From NCBI GenBank assembly GCA_002436415.1, contig DJMA01000027.1, positions 1 through 64,000 on the forward strand: a stretch of DNA of 64,000 nucleotides, in the 5' to 3' direction. Position 1 is the stretch's first letter; each line of letters opens with the position of its first letter. Made by a program: the position numbers and the translations under genes. Below the pieces are notes generated by a model. It saw only the letters and a list, made by a program, of their open reading frames with translations, ran no database searches and had not been told where the DNA came from. Positions 51,675-60,874 of this stretch are shown here, in pieces. Source of the stretch: Bdellovibrionaceae bacterium UBA6502 (lineage in GTDB: Bacteria > Bdellovibrionota > Bdellovibrionia > Bdellovibrionales > UBA840).

Positions 51675-53432
51675 TCAATTCATGGCTTTTTTCATTCTAA
51701 CAGAAAACCTATCAATCTCCTCGAAGCCAGATACTCGTAAATCGCTTCTTTCCTTCCCTTTTGCATCGTAAAAAATGACAGTGGGAAGGCCTAAAATATT
51801 GTAGCGTTCTACCAGATCAGAAACTTCACTCAAACTTGTGGCATCCACAAAGTATAAATCAAAGTTTTCAGCAAGTTCTTTAAACTCTTTTGTTGTGAAG
51901 GTCTTTTCTTCAAGTTCCTTACAGGCAGCACACCACTCTGCTTTAAAATCAATTATTACAGGACGACCTGCGCTGCGAGAGGCCGTTAATTTTTCGTCGC
52001 TATATTGCTTCCATGGTCCATGCTCAACTTGTTGCTTTGGAACTAATTTTTCTTGGTAACTCATGCCACTTTTGAAAATAAAGAACACACCGACTGCGAT
52101 GCCTATGGAGCCGATGAGTTTTTTAAGGTACCAAATATGTTTCTTATCGGGCTTTTGTAAAAAACCTAATACAAAGCCAGTGCACATACTACCGAAACCA
52201 ATGATGCCTAAGACCCACTCTCGCGGCATGAGGGGAGAGGCAAAGTATAAAGCTAATGCTAGCATACTAACGCCAAAAATAAATTTCACCATATCCATCC
52301 AAGTACCTGAGCGAGGTAGGTATTGGATTAAACTTGAAAAGGTTCCTAAAACTAAAAACAACAAACCTAATCCAGATGCGAAAGTAAAAAGTAACCAAAA
52401 GCCCAAGGCCATATCTTGTGTCTTCGCTACAAATGCCAAAATACCTACTAGAACAGGTCCAACGCAAGGACTGGCAACCACGCCAGCTATTAATCCAGCT
52501 GCAAAAGCGCCAATATAACCAGAAGATTGGCCTGATTTCATCACTCGGTTGCTAATGAATGAAGGTGTTTTAATTTCAAACAAGCCAAACATACTCAATG
52601 ACATGGCAATCAACACACCTGCGATTGCTCCAACTACAATTGGGTTACTCATAAAAGAGCCAAAAAGAGCCCCAGTCTTTGCTGCAAAGAGTCCTAGTAG
52701 GGAGTAGGTAAAAGCGATACCGGCCACATAAGAAAGGCTACTTAAAAAACTTTTGAATCTAGAGATATCGGCAGCTCTACTCCCAATGATCGCTAGGGTG
52801 ATAGGGATCATTGGAAAAACGCAAGGCGTGAAACTAGTTAACACACCGGCAAAGAAAACAAAAAGAAAGGTAAAAAACCAACCTTTCTCCAAAGCCTTCT
52901 CAAAACTTAAACTTTCTTTTTCAGCGACACCTATCGGAGCATCTTCCAATCCAATCCCTACGTTAGGGCCCTCGGCTCGAAATTGTAAATCAACAAATTT
53001 GGTTCTTGGTAGTAAACAGTATTTTTCAGAACAAGCTTGGTATTTCAGGCCTATAGGTATGCTCTGTATGCCTGCTTTTTTTAATTTTGGTAGTTCTGCA
53101 GTCAGACGAATTTTAACTTTTCCCAGTAATACAGCTCTCTCTTTTTTGGAATGAGAGTCAAATTTCATTTTGATGGGCTGGATATCAAGTTTGCCACTTT
53201 TCACAGGGAAATCTTTTGGCCAAATGATTTGAGTTTTGTTCTCGTAGAGATAGTGATTGTCGATGATCTTTACATCTAAATTTAAGTTAACAATTTGCTC
53301 AGAATCTACTTTTTGTTGGTCGAAATAAGCATCAAATTGAACGATGTTTTTGGGAGGCTGGTCCATTCCAAAAGAAACGATAGAAATAAATGTAATTACT
53401 AGGCTAAATAAGAATCTGTGCATACCTGTCAT
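51675..53432 (-). CDS. dsbD: Thiol:disulfide interchange protein DsbD
   Basis: Carries electrons from cytoplasmic thioredoxin to periplasmic reductases. 585 residues in three parts. The N-terminal immunoglobulin-like domain has the redox pair CSEKYC. The membrane part has SFTPCVFPMIPITLAI and VASPCVGPVLVGILA, each with the conserved Cys-Pro environment. The C-terminal thioredoxin domain has AEWCAACKELEEKTF. The start may be the ATG at 53432 or 53423. It is upstream and divergent from motA. Confidence 0.94.
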   Translation of the reverse strand: MTGMHRFLFSLVITFISIVSFGMDQPPKNIVQFDAYFDQQKVDSEQIVNLNLDVKIIDNHYLYENKTQIIWPKDFPVKSGKLDIQPIKMKFDSHSKKERAVLLGKVKIRLTAELPKLKKAGIQSIPIGLKYQACSEKYCLLPRTKFVDLQFRAEGPNVGIGLEDAPIGVAEKESLSFEKALEKGWFFTFLFVFFAGVLTSFTPCVFPMIPITLAIIGSRAADISRFKSFLSSLSYVAGIAFTYSLLGLFAAKTGALFGSFMSNPIVVGAIAGVLIAMSLSMFGLFEIKTPSFISNRVMKSGQSSGYIGAFAAGLIAGVVASPCVGPVLVGILAFVAKTQDMALGFWLLFTFASGLGLLFLVLGTFSSLIQYLPRSGTWMDMVKFIFGVSMLALALYFASPLMPREWVLGIIGFGSMCTGFVLGFLQKPDKKHIWYLKKLIGSIGIAVGVFFIFKSGMSYQEKLVPKQQVEHGPWKQYSDEKLTASRSAGRPVIIDFKAEWCAACKELEEKTFTTKEFKELAENFDLYFVDATSLSEVSDLVERYNILGLPTVIFYDAKGKERSDLRVSGFEEIDRFSVRMKKAMN

Positions 53433-53604
53433 ACCTGTTGGTGTTTCTGAGTTCCTTTTTATTACATTCGGCTAGATTAAAAAAGGAGTTAATGAAAAAG
53501 CCCCTAACTTAGGTCCAAAATGCAACTCGGTGCCTCATCTTGATAAAATTTTATGCCGATGAGCGATGCAGAAGGTCATAGATCAGCAACGGAGGCTTTA
53601 CAAC

Positions 53605-54450
53605 ATGGGTATTTTCGGAATGATTTTCGTAATCGGAATGGTGCTTGGAGGTTATGTCCTTCACGGCGGGAAAATCCATGTCCTAATTCAGCCGACTGAG
53701 GTTATGATTATCGGTGGTGCTGCCGTTGGTGGAATGTTCATAATGGCTCCGATGGCTACGGTCACAACTGGTATTAAGTTATCTATTAAGGCCTTAACGA
53801 GTAGTGGAATTAAAAAAGAAACCTATATTGAGTTATTACAGATGCTGTTTCAATTGTTTCAAACTTTCAGAAAAGAAGGACCACAGGCAGTTGAGGCTCA
53901 TGTTGAAAACCCAAACAATAGCGAAATTTTTAAAAAATCTTCCTACTTTCTAAAAAATCACCATGCCGTTCATTACCTTTGTGACACATTAAAAGTAACT
54001 CTATCTGCTGACATTAGTCAGTATGATTTAGAGGATCTATTAACAGAAGATTTAAAAGCAATTCATGAAGAAGAACATGCTGCTCATCACGTAATAGCTA
54101 CAACCTCAGAGGCTTTTCCTGGTTTAGGGATTGTTGCCGCAGTACTTGGGGTTGTAATCACGATGGGTAAACTTGATCAGGGGGCTCAAGCCATTGGTAA
54201 CTCGGTTGCCGCGGCATTAGTTGGTACCTTTTTAGGGGTATTGTTGTCTTATGGATTTGTTGGACCGATTGCAGGAAAAATTGCAGTGGATATTGAAGAC
54301 GAAGGAAGGTATTTGACTGCCATCAAAGCGGCTCTTGTGGCCAATCAACGAGGCGCGCCTCCATTGGTATGTGTAGATTTCGCAAGACGATCTATGCCAC
54401 CACATGTGAGACCATCGTTCGAAGAAATGGATGCAGCGGTAAAAGGATAA
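53605..54450 (+). CDS. motA: Flagellar motor stator protein MotA
   Basis: Proton channel subunit of the flagellar stator. 281 residues from the ATG at 53605, which GGAGG precedes by 9 nt; an earlier ATG at 53566 lacks the family start. The start MGIFGMIFVIGMVLGGYVLHGGK, four membrane segments and the conserved cytosolic GLGIVAAVLGVVITMG and ALVGTFLGVLLSYGF are all of the MotA family. It is followed by motB after 20 nt. Confidence 0.95.
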   Translation: MGIFGMIFVIGMVLGGYVLHGGKIHVLIQPTEVMIIGGAAVGGMFIMAPMATVTTGIKLSIKALTSSGIKKETYIELLQMLFQLFQTFRKEGPQAVEAHVENPNNSEIFKKSSYFLKNHHAVHYLCDTLKVTLSADISQYDLEDLLTEDLKAIHEEEHAAHHVIATTSEAFPGLGIVAAVLGVVITMGKLDQGAQAIGNSVAAALVGTFLGVLLSYGFVGPIAGKIAVDIEDEGRYLTAIKAALVANQRGAPPLVCVDFARRSMPPHVRPSFEEMDAAVKG

Positions 54451-54470
54451 ACAATAAAAAAGGCTAAGGA

Positions 54471-55370
54471 ATGGCTGACGATCAAATTGTAATTAAAAAG
54501 ATAACTATCGTGCAAGGAGGAGGACACGGGGGAGCCTGGAAGGTTGCCGCGGCGGATTTCTTTACTGCAATGATGGCATTCTTTTTGGTGATGTGGTTGT
54601 TAGGTCAAGATTCTGAAACTAAGGCCGATGTGGCATCATATTTTAGCGGTCCATCTATGCTTGAGAGTCAATTCACTAGCTATGGTGCAAGACTAACCTT
54701 AGAAAAACTTTTTCTAGATTTAGTTAATGAACCTTTGAGCACTCTGCAAGATATACTACAACCACCTGACTTCACTCCAGATGTTTTGGCAATGGGACAT
54801 AAGGGTGTGGTTATGCATCACGTAGCAGAGAACCTTGGTGAAATTGCAGAGAACGTAAATGTAACTTCAGATTCAGTACTGTTTGAGGTCAAAGATTACT
54901 TTTTATTTCAATTAGGGACCTCTAACTTTTCAGGTCAATTTTCCCAGGTGATGAAGCAAATTGCCTCTGTAACCGAAGGCCTGAAGGATTCAGAGGTGGT
55001 TATTGAATCTGAGATATTTTCTCAACAAGTAGAGGGAAGTGATCCGAAGAGAGCGAAGCTTGTTGCCATTCGTCGTGCTAAGTTGTTGAAAAAGTTTGTA
55101 GAAGGTACGTTTGAAAACGACAGCAATACCGTAAAAGGAAAGGTTATTGTTAAAGAGGCAGCTGAACTTCCTCCTAGTGGAAAACCTCCAGGGCTGATTC
55201 GGTTTGTTTTAAAACAAAAGTCCATCAAATCAGACGGAACTAAGCCGAGAAAGATTGAAGAAATTTTTGGTGAGAGAAAAGTCGATGAAGACATTTATAA
55301 GGATTTTGTAAATCGAATCTCAGAACGTAAAAAGAAAGAGCTTCTTGAAGAAGGTCTTGGCAAAGAATAG
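54471..55370 (+). CDS. motB: Flagellar motor stator protein MotB with divergent peptidoglycan-binding domain
   Basis: 299 residues. The N-terminal plug and TM, WKVAAADFFTAMMAFFLVM, carries the channel Asp. The C-terminal region, in the place of the OmpA-like peptidoglycan-binding domain (LFEVKDYFLFQLGTSNFSGQF, then RAKLVAIRRAKLLKKFVEG), keeps the overall pattern but lacks the GHTD core found in most MotB. The last 60 residues are highly charged. It forms an operon with motA. The stator presumably docks on the wall with altered contacts. Confidence 0.9.
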   Translation: MADDQIVIKKITIVQGGGHGGAWKVAAADFFTAMMAFFLVMWLLGQDSETKADVASYFSGPSMLESQFTSYGARLTLEKLFLDLVNEPLSTLQDILQPPDFTPDVLAMGHKGVVMHHVAENLGEIAENVNVTSDSVLFEVKDYFLFQLGTSNFSGQFSQVMKQIASVTEGLKDSEVVIESEIFSQQVEGSDPKRAKLVAIRRAKLLKKFVEGTFENDSNTVKGKVIVKEAAELPPSGKPPGLIRFVLKQKSIKSDGTKPRKIEEIFGERKVDEDIYKDFVNRISERKKKELLEEGLGKE

Positions 55371-55392
55371 AGTTATTTAGAAAAAGAAAATA

Positions 55393-55425
55393 AAAAGCCG
55401 TATTGAATTTTCCAATACGGCTTTT
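55393..55425. terminator. Bidirectional rho-independent terminator between motB and the RND gene
   Basis: Perfect 13-bp arms AAAAGCCGTATTG and CAATACGGCTTTT around a 7-nt loop, flanked by A and T runs. It serves motB on the plus strand and the leftward RND pump gene on the other. Confidence 0.92.
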
Positions 55426-55443
55426 GTGTATTTACTTTTAAGA

Positions 55444-58400
55444 CTAGCTTAGACTTTCTTTATTCTTATTGTGTCTTTTTACCAAATAGGTTTCTAATAC
55501 ATAGTAAAAGTCATCTAGTAGACTAATGATGGCTGGAAAAAAGATAGCAATAAATAGGGAACCAATGGCTAGGCCCCAACCCAATGAAAGGGCAAGAGGT
55601 TTGATAAATGGGTCAGATCCTCCGAGTCCATATGCAGTAGGTAACAAACCCGAAACGGTGGTTAGAGTGGTCATAAAAATGGGTCGTAACCTAGTTTTCG
55701 CTGCCTCAATGATTGAGTCGTAGCGATTGAGGCCATCTTCCTGACGGAGCTGGTTTATGAAAGTAATTAACACAATTGCGTTGTTTACAATAACTCCACT
55801 AAGGGCGACTACTCCCAACATAGACATAAAACTCAATGGTTTTCCGTGAAGCAATAGGGCATACACGACACCAATCACTCCCATTGGGATTGTAAATAAA
55901 ATAATTACTGGCTGGATAAGTTTCCTAAAGGTGACAATCAGTAAGGCGGCAATTCCAACGAATGCAACCATAAATGCACGCATTAAGCTAGCCATGGACT
56001 CTTGGGTGTCCTCATTTTCTCCACCAATTTCTATTTTTATTTCGGGGTATTTTTTGCCTAAATCTTTTAGGTAAGGTTGAATCACGCTGATCATTTTACC
56101 ACTGGTGATTTTTTTGCCGTCCATTTCAAACTCAGTATCTAAAGCACTAGATACGTTTACTTGGCGTTTGTAAGATTTGTGAAAGATGGCTGCAACGCTT
56201 TCTTCTTTCTCAAAGCTAGCAATTTGATCAAGCCGAACTAAATTGCCAAGGGAGTTTCCTATGCTTAAGCCTTTAAGTTGTTCATCAGCATTTTCATTGC
56301 TAGGTTTTCTACGAACTCGAATGTCGAGCTCATCATCCAAATCACGAACACTACTTGCAACTACGCCATCAAAGGCAGCACGAACGTTTAATGAAATTTC
56401 ATCGGCCGTTAGTTTCGCGGCAGCCATTTGATCCATAATTGGTTTAACATTAAACTGAGTTTTTCCTTTTATATAGGAACTCTCAATGTCTTGAATGGCT
56501 TTGTACTTTTTAAGCTCAGTGATAAGCTCTTTTGATATCTCATTGAGTTTGTGATAATCGTCGCCTAAAAGATCTATGGAGATTGGTCGCCCTTGTGGAG
56601 GTCCGCCTTTACGAAGTACAAAATTTGCCTTAACATCTGGTCGATCAAAGCGAATTTTTTCTTTTAAAATCTCAATGATATCTTGAGCTGTTCGATCTCT
56701 TTGGTTCTCAGGGGTAAGGATAACCTGTACCTGAGCGTAGTTACTCCCACGTTTCGTTAAAGGGTCGTTTGAGTCTTGGCGCGATATCCCGACCATACTG
56801 ATGTAATCCGTTATTTCCTCTTTTGGAAATTCCGAAAGTGCTTGTTCTACTTTAACTAAATACTCTTCTGTATTCTCTAGTGAAAACTGTTGGGGAGCTT
56901 CTAATTTAATAAAGAAACTTTCAACTCCAACAGCAGGAAAAAGCTCAAAGCGTGCGTACTTTTGAACTACAAAACCACTGGCCGCAAATCCAAACACCAT
57001 CATTAGTAAAACAATGTATCGTTTGTGCATCGACCAACTCACAAATTTTCCGTATTTTGCAACTACTGGATCAAACCAGCTTCCACGGGTTTTCTTATTC
57101 AAATCTTTTTTACCAGGACTAGGAACCCAACTGGAAAAATGGGAGGGCATCACTATCACTGCCTCTAGCAAAGAAAAAATAAGTGCTAAAATTACGATGA
57201 TTGGGATCTGAAAAATAAATTTTCCCATAATTCCTGACATTGCCGCTAAAGGAGCAAAAGCTAGAATCGTAGTTAAAACGGAAGCAAACACCGGCGGAAT
57301 AACTTCGGAAACACCGGATACCACAGCTTCAAGTGGCTTTTTTCCTAGTTCGTAATTTCGCCAAATGTTTTCGCAAACTACAATGGCATCATCTACCACC
57401 ATTCCTAGGACAATAATCATACCGATGAGGCTAATCATATTCACAGAAATACCAAATAGATTCATGCAGATGATTGTAGAAAAAAGAGCTACAGGTATAC
57501 CAAAAGCTACGACCAAAGAAACATTTAAGGGAAGTAGCATTGTGAGAACAAGTACAACTAATACTAAACCAATTGCCAAGTTTGAGCCTAAGACACTAAT
57601 TCGATTTCGAACATAAATAGAAAAGTCATTAGCTACACCTAGTTGTACACCTTTTGGAACTTCCAGTTTTAGCTCATTGACTCTTTCTTTTACGGTATCC
57701 ACCATGCGAATCACATCTGCATTCTGTTTTTTCAAAACCACTAAGTTAATGGAAGATTCACCATTGGCACGATATTTATAAACAGGTTCTTCTAGTTGTT
57801 CTTTTACACTTGCCACATCACCAATATAGGTAACTATTCCCTCATCATTCGATATAATTGGAGTTTTCAAAACCTGTTCGACTTTTAAGAGCTCAGCATC
57901 TGTCTTTATTAAAACCTCTTCGCCACTTCTATTTTTAATACTACCTGCTGGAAGTGAAACATTGTTTTTTGCAATAGCGTTGATTAACTCGGTTAAACTG
58001 ATTCTTGCTCGCGCAAGTTTTTTGGGATCTGCTTCAATAAGAATTTCTCTTTCGAGAAAGCCATTACGAGTAATGCTAGCCACACCATCAATGTTTAAGA
58101 GTTCATCGCGAATGTCCTTGGAAACTTGTCGGAGTTTCATATCGGATACCTGTCCATAAATACTTACTTCGAGAATAGGACTTTTTGAGGTGTCAGCAAT
58201 TCTAAGGATTGGATCTTCTGCTTCTTCGGGTAAATTTTTAACGCTATCAATAGCAATTTGAATGTCATCATTGGTATCGTCAGGATCTCTAGCGTCAGGA
58301 TCTAGTTGTAAAATTACAACTCCAGTTCCCTCGGTGCTAGTACTATAAATCTTTTTGATCCCATCCACTTCTCGAATGGCTTCTTCGATAGGGGTGACTA

Positions 58401-58590
58401 GTAGCTTTTCAACTTGCTCAGGACTTGCTCCTGGTAAAATCAGGCTTACAGTTGTCACGTCAAATTCGACCTGTGGAAAAACCTCTCTTCTCAATTGAAA
58501 AAGAGAAACGATTCCTAAGCCTAAAACTACAAAAGTGATTAGATTCCCTAGTAGATGTTCCGTGGTAAAAAACTCAACGATTTTTTTCAT
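55444..58590 (-). CDS. RND-family efflux transporter permease (AcrB/HAE1-like)
   Basis: About 1048 residues with the typical RND duplication: TM1, large periplasmic loop, TM2-6, then repeated. Seen: SVTTVSLILPGASPEQVEKL, the proton relay GMVVDDAIVVCENIWRN in TM4 (Asp-Asp), and the second half MSMLGVVALSGVIVNNAIV. ATG at 58590 with GAGG five bases upstream; a TTG 12 nt earlier is unlikely. No periplasmic adaptor or TolC gene is adjacent, and the substrate is unknown. It is divergent from the exonuclease gene. Confidence 0.92.
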   Translation of the reverse strand: MKKIVEFFTTEHLLGNLITFVVLGLGIVSLFQLRREVFPQVEFDVTTVSLILPGASPEQVEKLLVTPIEEAIREVDGIKKIYSTSTEGTGVVILQLDPDARDPDDTNDDIQIAIDSVKNLPEEAEDPILRIADTSKSPILEVSIYGQVSDMKLRQVSKDIRDELLNIDGVASITRNGFLEREILIEADPKKLARARISLTELINAIAKNNVSLPAGSIKNRSGEEVLIKTDAELLKVEQVLKTPIISNDEGIVTYIGDVASVKEQLEEPVYKYRANGESSINLVVLKKQNADVIRMVDTVKERVNELKLEVPKGVQLGVANDFSIYVRNRISVLGSNLAIGLVLVVLVLTMLLPLNVSLVVAFGIPVALFSTIICMNLFGISVNMISLIGMIIVLGMVVDDAIVVCENIWRNYELGKKPLEAVVSGVSEVIPPVFASVLTTILAFAPLAAMSGIMGKFIFQIPIIVILALIFSLLEAVIVMPSHFSSWVPSPGKKDLNKKTRGSWFDPVVAKYGKFVSWSMHKRYIVLLMMVFGFAASGFVVQKYARFELFPAVGVESFFIKLEAPQQFSLENTEEYLVKVEQALSEFPKEEITDYISMVGISRQDSNDPLTKRGSNYAQVQVILTPENQRDRTAQDIIEILKEKIRFDRPDVKANFVLRKGGPPQGRPISIDLLGDDYHKLNEISKELITELKKYKAIQDIESSYIKGKTQFNVKPIMDQMAAAKLTADEISLNVRAAFDGVVASSVRDLDDELDIRVRRKPSNENADEQLKGLSIGNSLGNLVRLDQIASFEKEESVAAIFHKSYKRQVNVSSALDTEFEMDGKKITSGKMISVIQPYLKDLGKKYPEIKIEIGGENEDTQESMASLMRAFMVAFVGIAALLIVTFRKLIQPVIILFTIPMGVIGVVYALLLHGKPLSFMSMLGVVALSGVIVNNAIVLITFINQLRQEDGLNRYDSIIEAAKTRLRPIFMTTLTTVSGLLPTAYGLGGSDPFIKPLALSLGWGLAIGSLFIAIFFPAIISLLDDFYYVLETYLVKRHNKNKESLS

Positions 58591-58871
58591 AATGCCTCGC
58601 AATTTCTAATGCATAAATTATAGGTAAGAGATGTGGAAAAACCAAAGTAAAATTTAGGCTTTAGAAGAAATTGGCTATTGTTTAAATATTTCTAGATTTG
58701 AGCAAAGTCTTCTCTTGAGAATTTGCAAATGGCTTCATATCTGTGCACTTTGCTGGTTATATTGCTCTGAATTAATTATGCGAAAAACTGTATTTTTGCT
58801 CTGATGTTTGATTGAGATTATTCTCTTAAGAAAAAGTGTTTTTCATGCTAGATAATTGCAAGGAGAATTAC

Positions 58872-59723
58872 ATGCTTTCTTTAGATTCGAACATTCATGA
58901 AATGCCAGTGGTTGCTGTAGATTTAGAAACATCAGGAGCTTACCCCATTGGCAATGAGATTTGCGAAATTGGTATGGTTCGTTATCAAAATGGTAAGGTA
59001 GTTGATGAATACCAAAGTCTCGTGAAGCCAACCCAAAAAATGGGAAGCGCAGTGATTAAGATTCACGGGATTACCAATGAGATGGTTGAGTATTCTCCTT
59101 CCATAGAGGATGTTTTACCCATCGTTCATAATATGCTAAAAGATGCAGTGGTGATCGCTCATCATGCGCCATTTGATTTGGGTTTTTTGGCTTATGATTT
59201 TGAAAGATATTCTTACGATCTACCACAGATGCCAGCCTTATGTTCAAGTTTGTTAAGTCGTAAATTATTCCCTGAAGCCCCTAACCATCGCCTTCAAACT
59301 TTGATTCGCTTTTTTGAATTGGAGCAGGGTGTAGCCCACAGGGCTTTAGATGATGCCGTTGCTTGCTTGGAAGTAGCAAAACATTGTTTTGATAAATCAG
59401 AGCCAGCAACCTTAAAAAACTTAATTGCCATTCAAGCTAAAAAGCTAAGTTGGGACTCTTACTCCATTGATGCTTTACGAAGAAATGCTGTTTTAGGTAC
59501 GTTGGTAGACGCCATTGAAAAGAAACAAGAAGTGAAAATCGATTATGAAAAGGCAAAAGGAGTTTCGCGAGGCAGGGGATTGAAGCCTTGGGGTATCGTT
59601 CGAAACCCCGATGGTGATTATGTGAATGCCCTTTGTTTAAGAGATAATAAAAACAAGCGATTTTATCTCAATAAAATCCGAGAGACTTATTCTTCTTCCA
59701 GTTTTGAGTCGGAAGACTCTTGA
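58872..59723 (+). CDS. DnaQ-like 3'-5' exonuclease with C-terminal WYL-like domain
   Basis: 283 residues from the ATG at 58872 (AAGGAG six bases upstream). The exonuclease motifs are VVAVDLETSGAYP (DxE), HAPFDLGFL (Asp) and HRALDDAVACLEVAKH (HxxxD). From about residue 220, EVKIDYEKAKGVSRGRGLK, WGIVRNPDGDYVNALCL and the final KRFYLNKIRE match the pattern of WYL domains, which bind nucleic acids or nucleotide ligands. DnaQ family proteins do not usually have it. Its 3' end overlaps the lspA fusion gene on the opposite strand by 37 nt. The role (repair, RNA or phage-related) is unknown. Confidence 0.85.
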   Translation: MLSLDSNIHEMPVVAVDLETSGAYPIGNEICEIGMVRYQNGKVVDEYQSLVKPTQKMGSAVIKIHGITNEMVEYSPSIEDVLPIVHNMLKDAVVIAHHAPFDLGFLAYDFERYSYDLPQMPALCSSLLSRKLFPEAPNHRLQTLIRFFELEQGVAHRALDDAVACLEVAKHCFDKSEPATLKNLIAIQAKKLSWDSYSIDALRRNAVLGTLVDAIEKKQEVKIDYEKAKGVSRGRGLKPWGIVRNPDGDYVNALCLRDNKNKRFYLNKIRETYSSSSFESEDS

Positions 59724-60739
59724 ATTTTTTGGGAGTTGAGCTCAGAATCCGCTTCTAGGTGATCATTAGCATGAGCCTCTTCTTCTGTGGGTAAAGAAAC
59801 TTCCGCTTTTAATTTAGAGATTTCATCCAATTCATCTTCTAAGTCGTGATCACCTAAACGCTTTTTAAGTGCAAGACTTAGGTTGTCGGCCACCTCTTCT
59901 AAATGTGGAAACTCATCTCCTTGGCGAAGTTTTAATTTACGATATTTTCCTGCGATAAGATCTTCTAAGAAATTTTCGAAAGCATATACCGGGCCAGCAG
60001 CTCGATGAGATAAAATCAAGCCTACAAAAAACAACAAAGCGCTAAAGGCTAAACTGATAATTATAAAGGTTAAGATATAAGGTCCCAAGTATTGTTCTTG
60101 GATTCTACTAGTTGTGTAGGGTAAGCTTTGAAGACTTACACGAAAATAGGTGTAAGAAAAAACTCCCGATATCAGAGATAGAGCGAGTCCTAGAGCTGTT
60201 AGAGAAAAACAGTACCTCAATTGAAACCGGCGATTGACCCAATAGTTTTTACGAGAGTTTTCTTCTGGCCATAAAATTTTACCCTCTTTAATCAAAGCAT
60301 AAACGATTAAGAAGTAACCTACCCATTGCAAGACATCTGCAAGATTCATTGCAGGGGAGGTAAATTTATCAAATCGAAATACTAAGAAATCTACGACATA
60401 ACCCCAAATGATTCGATCGGTTACATTACCGAGGATTCCACCTAACAACATAGATAAGCCAGCTCTTAAAGGAATTGATTTGATAGGTAATAGGTATTGA
60501 ATGATGAAATAGGTGAAAGTTAAAAAAGCACCACCCGTGGATAGTGAAACGATTCGAAGTACTGGAGGGATGTCTGAAAACAAACCTAGCATTGCTCCGT
60601 GATTGTGATGCAAAGTAAAACCCATCAAACCAAAATCTTGATAGCCAACTAGGCCACTGGCCCAAATTTTTGTAACTCGGTCGATGAGCCAGGTGAAAAC
60701 TAAAGGTGCAATAACTAATAACCAATCACGTTTTTTCAT
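59687..60739 (-). CDS. lspA: Lipoprotein signal peptidase fused to a HAMP-like membrane module
   Basis: 350 residues, twice the normal LspA length. Residues 1-160 are signal peptidase II, with HHNHGAMLGLF, GGILGNVTDRI (Asp108) and MNLADVLQ (Asp135) as the catalytic pair. Residues 161-350 are an extra module: two membrane segments (CFSLTALGLALSLISGVFS, ILTFIIISLAFSALLFFVG), a HAMP-like RAAGPVYAFENFLEDLIAGK and QGDEFPHLEEVADNL, and an acidic tail. The extra module matches the stand-alone protein at 38719. Cleaves signal peptides of prolipoproteins, which are abundant in this window. The fusion could sense or scaffold; its role is unknown. Confidence 0.93.
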   Translation of the reverse strand: MKKRDWLLVIAPLVFTWLIDRVTKIWASGLVGYQDFGLMGFTLHHNHGAMLGLFSDIPPVLRIVSLSTGGAFLTFTYFIIQYLLPIKSIPLRAGLSMLLGGILGNVTDRIIWGYVVDFLVFRFDKFTSPAMNLADVLQWVGYFLIVYALIKEGKILWPEENSRKNYWVNRRFQLRYCFSLTALGLALSLISGVFSYTYFRVSLQSLPYTTSRIQEQYLGPYILTFIIISLAFSALLFFVGLILSHRAAGPVYAFENFLEDLIAGKYRKLKLRQGDEFPHLEEVADNLSLALKKRLGDHDLEDELDEISKLKAEVSLPTEEEAHANDHLEADSELNSQKIQESSDSKLEEE

Positions 60740-60816
60740 AAATATAGATTAGCAATCTCGAAGGAAGCGGGGCAGAAGAATAAGGAAAAATAAAAAGGGA
60801 CTAGACAAGAGTAGAA

Positions 60817-60833
60817 GGGCGAAATTTCCGCCC
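60817..60833. other. GC-rich hairpin between lspA and the binding-protein gene
   Basis: GGGCG and CGCCC arms enclose AAATTTC downstream of the oppA-like stop codon at 60875. It lacks a T-run on the minus strand, so it is at best a weak terminator or RNA stem. Confidence 0.3.
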
Positions 60834-60874
60834 AGCCTTTGGATCTGTCAATGAATCTACAAATTGAAACGAAA

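Noticed and set aside
53492..53512. Six-residue ORF (MKKPLT) with good AAGGAG upstream of motA
   Set aside because: Too short to judge, nothing links it to motA regulation, and it may be a chance Shine-Dalgarno.
53555..53562. GCCGATGA before motA, close to the sigma-28 -10 box GCCGATAA
   Set aside because: No TAAA-type -35 element at the right distance, so I do not call a flagellar sigma promoter.
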